Assembly (NCBI RefSeq): GCF_028583425.1
Contig: NC_072801.1
Coordinates: forward strand, 10,312,001-10,376,000
Length of the DNA: 64,000 bases
Source of the DNA: Eublepharis macularius
Lineage: Eukaryota; Chordata; Lepidosauria; Squamata; Eublepharidae
Direction: 5' to 3'
The notes beneath the pieces are model-generated. The model ran no database searches and was not told the DNA's origin. It saw only the letters and a list, made by a program, of their open reading frames with translations. The translations under genes and the position numbers were made by a program. Positions 23,901-32,900 of this stretch are shown one piece after another. The first letter of the stretch is position 1. The number at the start of each line of letters is the position of its first letter.

Positions 23901-26900
23901 TGTGTGAATCCTTCCTTCTCATGTTCTGAAAAGTAATGAGTGAGTTTCTGGTTTATGGAAAACAAGTTTGTTGTTGTATCCAGACCAGCAAATTATGGCT
24001 TGTCAAATTGTGCTTCCCTTGCAAGATTGCTAAGCACAAGTTATATTTTGCCAGTTAAGCTGCAGCGGCTTCTGCAAACCAAACAGTTACCAATAAGAAT
24101 GGGGGAGGGGTCATGCTAGCAAGTCCCAAGCTTGTTCACATGGGGCCAAACCACATTTTATCATGCTGTCTGAATCAAGGTAGTCTTAGCTGTACTTCTC
24201 CTTCATTTCTGCGGGTATTAAGGTTTCTTTTTTAAAACATCCAAACTGAAACTTTTGTTCTTATGACCAGGGCTTTTTTTCTGGGAAAAGAGGTCGTGGA
24301 ACTCACTGGGTTGCCCTTGGAGAAAATGGTCGCATGGCTGGTGGCCCCGCCCCCTGATCTCCAGACAGAGGGGAGTTGAGATGGCCCTCCGCACCGCTTG
24401 GCACAGAGGGCAATCTACACTCCCCTCTGTCTGGAGATCAGGGGGCGGGGCCACCAGCCATGTGACCATTTTCAAGAGGTTCGGGAACTCCGTTCCACCG
24501 CGTTCCAGCTGAAAAAAAGCCCTGCTTACGACTGGTTTACTGTTCAGTAATATTGGTTGGTGCATGCTATACATCTGTTCATTTGGTTGTTTTAAAAAGG
24601 TATCCTGAATTGTATATGGAATTGGAAGCCGGGAACATCAAGCTAAAATAGGACGTTTCCCTTCTCCCTCCTCACGCTTTGCACCAACTAAAAAAGTCTG
24701 TCCCACCACAAGCCCCACACTTGTACTACTTTATGAAGTGTGACGCTGTAGGGCTTCTCCTTGCAGCTGAGTCAAGTTTCTTGTCCGTGCTTTCTCACAA
24801 ATCCTGGCAGGACCTCCCACCTCTCACTCCCTGGCCAGGCCTTCCCCGTTAGCCTCAGCTTCAGGATCCAGCATCTGATATGAAGCTTAACAACGGGACG
24901 TAGTTTCATAATCTTAAGCAGTGGTGATGATGATGAAGATCCCTCCTGAGTTATCTTGCCCTCCAAAAATTGTCCTTACCAAGAAATGTATTTGGGCCCC
25001 GATCCATGCCACAGTTCTGATGAGAACTCCCAAATGCGCACGGCATGCGATACTAATCCCTGTTGTCACACTTCCGTGCATAACAATGGTAAGAGCTATG
25101 CAGCAGTTATTTGTATTGAACCCCCAAGATCTCTCTTCGCTCTTATTTATTCTACTAGGGGACAGTGATCCGAGTATTTTCCATTCCAGAGGGGCAGAAA
25201 CTCTTTGAATTCCGAAGAGGAGTGAAGAGGTGAAGTAAACTTTCGATCTCTGAAGCCGTGCTTCTTTGCAGTACATTCCCCCCTGTATCCCACAGCTCAC
25301 CAAGTGTATTATTATTGAATTATTATAAACTGCCACGTGTTCTCTGGTACTGGATCTTCTAGTGGGCAGGCCAGTTGTGCTTCACAGAAAGTAATCCTAG
25401 TTTAATAAAAGACCTTGATTTTTTTTTTTGATCTCCAGCAGGGCTTTTTTTCAGCTGGAAAGTCTAAACTCAGCAATCTCAACTCCCCTCTGTCTGGAGA
25501 TCAGGGGGCAGGGCCACCAGCCATGTGACCATTTTCTCCAAGGGTGATTTAAACTTTAAAAAACTCCCCCCCCCATTCCAGCTGACCCAAAGTGACATTA
25601 TTGTGCGGTCCATCACTGAGTTCCACCACCTCTTTTCCCAGAAAAAAAGCCCTGGTCTCCAGGCCCTTGTGAAATTAGACCCCACTCATTTTTTCCCCCT
25701 TTTTGCCACAGTTTACTCTTATTCAGGACCTTGACCATCCACCTCTAGCATTTTTCTGTAATTCTCCTACTGCAGACCAGTAAGGGCCTTGTTAGAACAC
25801 TGCTGCAGTCACCCCACTTCCCCTGGACTCCTGCACCTCCACCCCCTCTCTTCATGCTGTCACACCTGCGGTTTTTTCCCTTAAGCAAGCAGTCCCCAGA
25901 TTCACTAGGGCTTCTGTTCATGTCAAAGTTTCTCCACCAACTACTCTAGCTTCTGTCCCCTTGGGAGCTTTGGTATACAAAATAGTAAAGAGTCCAGTAG
26001 CACCTTTAAGACTAACCAACTTTATTGTAGCATAAGCTTTCAAGAATGAAGAGAGCTGTGGTTCTCGAAAGCTTATGCTACAATAAAATTGCATCTGACA
26101 AAGAGAGCTGTGGTTCTCGAAAGCTTATGCTACAATAAAATTGCATCTGACAAAGAGAGCTGTGGTTCTCGAAAGCTTATGCTACAATAAAATTGCATCT
26201 GACAAAGAGAGCTTATGCTACAATAAAGTTGGTCAGTCTTAAAGATGCTACTGGACTCTTTACTATTTTGCAGCTACAGACTAATATGGCTAACTCCTTT
26301 GGTATCCAAAGAGGTCTTGCTGCCCAGAGACAAAAAGGAAACTCCCTGAACCTGGATCTCTCAAATCTACAGCAGTGCCTCATACTCTGATTTTTACATT
26401 CAACCTGTAGCACTGGGACCCTATTTAGTGAGCAGTGAGAGAGCTTTGGGGTGCTCCTGAGCCTGAACTCTCTGCTGGCTGTCCTGCCTGGGCCTCTAAG
26501 CAACGAAGATGGGAAGAAGCAAAACGTCAGTGTGATTGAGGGAGAGGGGTGCCGACCAAAACAAAACCTTGTTGGGAACCTTCTTGCTGCTCCATCTGAC
26601 CGCAGAAGTTTTTTCTTCCTCCTTCCAAGTTCTCTCAAGCCCCTCCCCGCATAGTCATGCAGTGCTTCCAGGAGCAAGCTGCTGTCACCTATACTTTGTC
26701 CAGAATAATTTATTTTTATTTTAGTACTTGCTTGTTTTAAGAGAGGTGAGAACTGATGGGCGGGTCTTCCTGTTCCCTCCAGGTGTGTCAGCATCTCCTC
26801 CTTGGCCTTCAGCATGGATGGCATGTTTCTGTCGGCGTCCAGCAACACAGAGACAGTGCACATTTTCAAACTAGAGACTGTGAAAGAGAAGTAAGTTCTG

Positions 26901-29900
26901 TCACAGCCCCAGGAGTTACATGCCTTGGTTTTAGATCAGGGGTGGCCTGGCTGGTGTCTGCAGGCTGCATCTGGCCACTGATGGTCTAGCCAAGCTTAAA
27001 TTGTGATGCGGTGAGTGGTTTGCCCACCATTTCACTTTCAGAGAGGAATCTTTATATCGACTTTTTCTGTCCCTCTCTGATGTTTGCACATGTTTGTTCC
27101 TGTGCTTTGGAACTCTGAAGCACGGGCTTATGAGTGATGCCACTTTGATTACAGTGCCGGCCCATGTAGGGCTGATGCTGCTTTGGGTCTGAGGAGCTAA
27201 GGGGAGTGGGTATAAATATTTTACATAAAGGCATTAAATGAATGTCAGCTAAGGTAGTGATGCAATGGTGTCAGAGTCCAGTCTTCCTTTGTACAGAAGG
27301 GTGGGGATTTTTTCTGCGGTATTCTATAGATAGTTACTGGGATTTTTCTCCAAGACATTCAAAGCAGCATGAGAGCCAACATGTTGTAATGGTTAGAGTG
27401 TCAGACTAGGATCTGGGAGGCCCAGGTTCAAATCCTTGCTCTGCCATGGAAGCTTGCTGGGTGACCCTGGGCCAGTCAAACACTCTCAGGCTAACCTACC
27501 TCATAAGGTTGTTGTGAGGATGAAATGAAATAGAGAATTATGTAAGCTGCTTTGGGTCCCTATTGGGGAGAAAGGTGGTTCCCCCCACCTCCACTTACGG
27601 CCTCTCAGCAACCCTGTGAGGTAGGCCAAACTGAGTCCAAGTGACTGGCCCAAGTTTCCCTAGCAGGCTTCATAACCAGGGATGGGGTGGGATTTGAACC
27701 GTCTCTCCAAGCACAAGAGTCTGGTCACTGCACACGTGGACTGTAGGCACGCCACTCCAGATACAGTTCAGCAGTGCAGGGGCAGAGCTGTGAGAATGTA
27801 GCCCTGAAACTGTCTCAAAAGTTGGGTTTAGGATTAGAGGAACTGAAACTTTACAAGCAGGGAGGCTGTGAGCAGTCAAGGGGGATGAGGGGGAATTTGG
27901 CAACAATCCCCCACCCAGGTCTCCTCCTCCAAGACTTCCTAAATGTCCTAAACTTCCTGGGAGTTGAGCAAACTGATTTCTTCCAGCTGCTCTCCACATT
28001 ACGTCCCTTCAGGCCTGAGCAGGGGGCTCTTTTTCTTCTTCTTTGATAAATGAGCCAGAAGAAGGGATTTTTTTCCCTACATTCCAGGGAGGTCCCCCTG
28101 GTATGTCAGGCCTCCTACCCTGTTTTTAATCAACCGTGATTTGCTGCTTTCGACAGCTGCCTGGTGACTATCCAGTAGCTCTGTTAGGTGGAGTGAGAAA
28201 CATATTTGGACATCAGATAGAAGAGTGCTGTTGCTGCTCAGTCAGTCAATACCTTTTATTGGCATTCAATTAAAAAAAAATCATGCCGAGAAAGATAAAC
28301 CAAGGATACGACAAGATCAGCCGGCAGTAGAATGAACCGTATCCTCCCTAATCCCCATAGCAGTTGAGAGATGCAGTGCTGGTGCTGCTCATGAATGTTA
28401 CCAGATGTCTGTCTGAAGTTCTCCTCGCCATCCTCACTTCCAGACCTCAGGAGGAACCCACAACCTGGACAGGCTATTTTGGAAAAGTGCTGATGGTCTC
28501 TACGAACTACCTGCCTGCCCAGGTCACAGAGATGTTCAACCAAGGCCGAGCCTTTGCAACAGTCCGTCTCCCCTTCTGTGGGCACAAAAACATCTGTGCG
28601 CTGGCCACGTGAGTGTGGGCATCAGGGTGGGTTTTTTTTAATGACCCTTCTGTTTGCCTGTAGGCAGAGAGGAAAGATAGCCTTGATTTGTTACATTTTG
28701 AAAATCAGACACAAAAGAGCAGCCAAGTTGAAAGAACTGGTGTATTCCTGCAGGGCTTTCATAATGATCTGCACAGGAGCCTCAGGTGAGCCCCCCTCCC
28801 CCCCCCCAACAGCAACATGCCCTGTGCTTGGAAAGCCAGTGGTCGCACATGCAGAATGAAGTGGCGTGGCGGAATTTACCACTTACAGGCTACGGGTGGG
28901 GAATGCTCCCTTGCCTTTAAAAATTCTTCCAAAGTCAAAAGCTACCGTGTTTGTTTTATTTTCTGTAGGGGAGGTTTCAAAGTGCAATTCAGATCAAAGT
29001 AGTACAGTTTTCACTCTAGCATGTATAGAGTTATCAGATGCTTTTTTAACGTTTTAATTAACATGTTGACTGTTTATTCACTGGTAAATTCAGGGATTCA
29101 CTTTGAACTTGGAACAAATAATAAACCTCAGTACCTCTCTTGAAGAGTCTGGGCTGTGCCCTGCAAAGATTGAATGTTTTAAGGGAGCATTTGGTTAACA
29201 AGCAGCACTCTGATTTGGTGATCAGTCAGTGCGTTGCTTTCGTGCAGAGATGTTTCAGTCTCCATGTGACTGATCAAAGCACTGCCCCTTCACAGGTGGG
29301 TCCAATTCCACATAATTCTGCATAATGTGCAGATCCAGTGCCTGTTGCTGGGTTTGACTGCTGGTTGGGCAAAGACCACCAAGGTGGTGCTTGTCTCTTT
29401 CTCTTAATTCAATTGTGTATTTTACAGCAGCCCTTTAAATAGCAGGGCTTTGGCCTGGGTTTGTCTACCTTTCCCCTCCGGAGGATCAGACACGAAGGCT
29501 GCTCAGACTTGCTCATCAGAACCAGCTGTCGGTGCAGTAACCTCCGTTGGTGTAGACTGGAGCTGTGGGAATTAATTAATCAAATGAATTGCAGCTTGTC
29601 CAGTTAAATGAGGCTTCCAGTTGTAATTGTACTAAACCTCCGGCTATCCAGTCTCCCAGGGTGGGAAAGGCTGCCTTGTGGCAGAAACTGTCGGATTTCT
29701 CCAAAGGCCGGAGTTCCGGATGAATCGTAAAATTACCCTAGTTGCAGCCAAGCCATTGCCAAACGTCCGGAGGATCTATAGAGAAAAGTGGTGGGTGGAG
29801 GAGGGAGCCTTTTCCCCTCCATTTTTCATAAAGTTTGGAGCAATGAAATTAATCAAAAGAAGGCTCAAAGAAAGTGTGTCTTTGCACAGTAGATCGGATA

Positions 29901-32900
29901 CCGTGGAAAATTTCCACTAACAGAAGCAGGTGTGGTTTTCACCAATTTTTCCCCTTCTGCTGCAGCTTCCTCTACACCCTGAGGAGGGGGGGGTAACCCT
30001 GTCTCTCCAGGAATCATGTTTGGGGGGGGCATTTTAGGCTGCAGGGGGACAGGATAGGCAAGTCCTGCTCTACAGACAGAAGTCTCTTCCACAAAGGGAG
30101 GGTTCCAAGCCACTATGGAGAAGTTTGCTGCCCTTGGGACATTGATGAGACAGCCATTTGCCTAGATTATATTATTTATTTACATTGTATATAGTCTGTC
30201 TTTCTCACTGAGACTCAAGGCGGATTACACAGTGTAAGTCAACACCATCAACAGCAGGGACATTCATAAATAGTGCAATAGGGTACACAAATGCAAAATT
30301 TGTACAGATTTGAAAGCAAGCTGAAATCTGATAGAGTTGAAAGAGAGCAGAAGCAATTCTAAACCTGACATATTATACAATGCAGGAACTGCCCAGTGGG
30401 ATCAACAGACAGTCTGTAGTCTCATTCCCAGTGCATCTCTTTGAAAGCACTTCCTTATAGCCAAGCTTGTTCGAGGGGATACACTGTTCTCTTCGAATAC
30501 ATAGTGTGTGGAAGAAGGCAAAGCGGCCCTCGTGCTGCACGAAGGCACAAGACTAGATTTAAATGGGCTTGAGGTAACAGGAGGGTAGATAGGAGAGAAG
30601 CTCCCTAGTGGTGAGTGTAGTTTGACGCTGGAACCAATTATTGGGGGTTGAAGGGGAGAAACCCTCAAGCAGATAGTTGGTCGACTATTTTATCAGAGTT
30701 TCTCAAGCTGATTTCCTGTCATGCGTCAGACTAGATGGCCTATAAGGCACCTTCCAATCATATCATTACACCCAAAGAAAGATACATATTTTTTTAAACT
30801 TGTAAATGAGATAATGTTGAGGATATCTGCAATTATATGAAGAGCAGAATAACAAGAGAACTCGTAGGGAGGCACAATAGGCGATTGACTTATCTGCAGT
30901 CAGATAGAGAGACACTTCGGTAATGTATAAAGGCCACATGGAATGTGGTTTGTGCTGTCAGGGTTCATCCTCTTCTGTTCTTTAACAGTCAGGTGCTGGG
31001 TTGCAGATACAAGAAATTGATTTAAATGATTCCCTGTTTTGAACGGAAGAGTTCTTTTGTGTTATAAGTAGTATTGCTGTGAACAATGAACGAAAAAGGG
31101 CGTCTTTAAAGAGAGGGAGTATATTGTGGCTGTTAACCAAGTGGAGGCTCCCCGTACAGAGGAAGCTGTCTTTCTCTAAGTACCCGGCATTGGGGATGAA
31201 TGGGGGCTTCCTTTGTCTTTGCACTCCTATAAGCTGTCTAGAGGTGTCGTTCAGGCCGCTGTTGGAAATGGGATAGCCATGCTCTGATCCAGCAGCCTCC
31301 TTGTTGTTCCGTGGCGCATGCTACCAGTTTAGCAAAATCAGTTGGGAGGAATTTCTAAATTACATTTCTAAACTCTGTCATTTTCCAGAATTCAGAAGAT
31401 TCCTCGTCTGTTGGTGGGAGCCGCAGATGGTTATCTGTACATGTACAATCTGGATCCCCAGGAAGGAGGCGAATGCACCCTGATGAAACAGCACAAGTAA
31501 GCTTCCCCAGGTCCCTTGTGAGATGCTTTCGTTTTGCATTCAAGCTGTTTGGGGGTTGCTTGTCTTGGAGCTGATCTCCAGGAATGATTGGAATTGGAAG
31601 TGCCTTTTAAGGACAAGGCAGAGCTCAAAAGCAAATGTGTAGTGAGTTTTAGCTGCAGCCTCGTGCACGTTTACCTATTAGCAAGTCTTTTTGAACTTAC
31701 TTTTAGTAAGTTTGCACTGAGTCAGGCTTATACAGATATGAGTCGCCCTGTACAGAAGGAAGAGAGCATTGTCCGATCTCGTAACTTGAGTCGGGAGATC
31801 AGGTGCTCCTCCCCTGAACTTCAGGGCTCCTTCCCCATTGTTTCTTGTGTTCAAATCTCCTTTTCTTTTCAGAGCCAACCAAGGTTGAGCGTGACAGCTA
31901 TGATTTCCTGAGTTATGCGTTAGCTCCAAATCAGAGCTTTCTCATCTGCTTCTGATCAGGGCTGGACACTGCAGTTTGCTGTTCTGTTGCAGTGTGGCTA
32001 GCTCATAAAGCACGAGGCAGGGCATTGTACACAGAGGCTGTTCCCAGTGAATTCATTGAGGGTTCAAGCAGTATTATCTTAAATGGATCAGAAGTGGGAG
32101 CGGCCTCTACAAATCAGTGGCTGTGGGTGTTGGATGCACGCAGTGTATTCTGCTGCTTGACTTTGCAAACAGCCAAGGGATGCTAACGTAGTGGTAACAT
32201 GCTTAATACTGACTCCATTGGTAACACTATTTTGTTCGGCTCTTCCCATAGGCTGGATGGCAGCATGGAGCCAGCCAATGAGATTTTAGAATCTGCGTCA
32301 CATGACCGGCCACTAGTAGCGCAGACTTTCAGTACTGCTGTGAATAAAGGTACTTATGTGCCTTCTTCCCCTACGAGACATGGTAAGAGTTAAGCCAGAG
32401 CTACTGAGCGATGTGGGCAGGCATCTGTGAAAGAAAGGTCCCAAGAGATGACCTCTGAGTGGCATGGTCTGCCTTGATTGAGAGCTTTTAAATCTTCTGC
32501 TTTGGAGTACTTATATTTGGAGGGAAGATCTGGTAATAGCGACTGATGCCTGGTTTACACTTTGAGGGGAAAGGGGTAGGAATGAAGTGGGAAAACAGAC
32601 TGCACCACTGAAGGCTTTGGAGCAGTCCAAAATGTGGTACTCTGACTACAGTCTGAAATGGCCCTCTCAACTCTCTGCCACTCCATTGCCCTGCATGTGT
32701 GAACCAGGCTGGGGTGCAGAACAAACAGAAGAGGCCAAAGGTCCAGCGCCCTGTTTCTTGTAGCAAGCACCCAAATTCTCCCTCCCCCACCAGCAAACCG
32801 TGAAGGTGATAGCTCCTCTACCCCACCAACTGGCATTCAGTGCCACGCTGCCTTTGAAGCTGGTGATCCGGTGTAGCCCTTACGGCTAGTAGCCACCTGC

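Noticed and set aside
26051..26220. CRISPR-like array (regular repeats)
   Set aside because: There are no unique spacers; the 52-bp units are contiguous and identical, in a vertebrate retroelement.
13828..27575. Possible tRNA genes at 13828, 16887 and 27371
   Set aside because: A and B boxes are present but no full cloverleaf follows; each continues into a conserved SINE body and tail.
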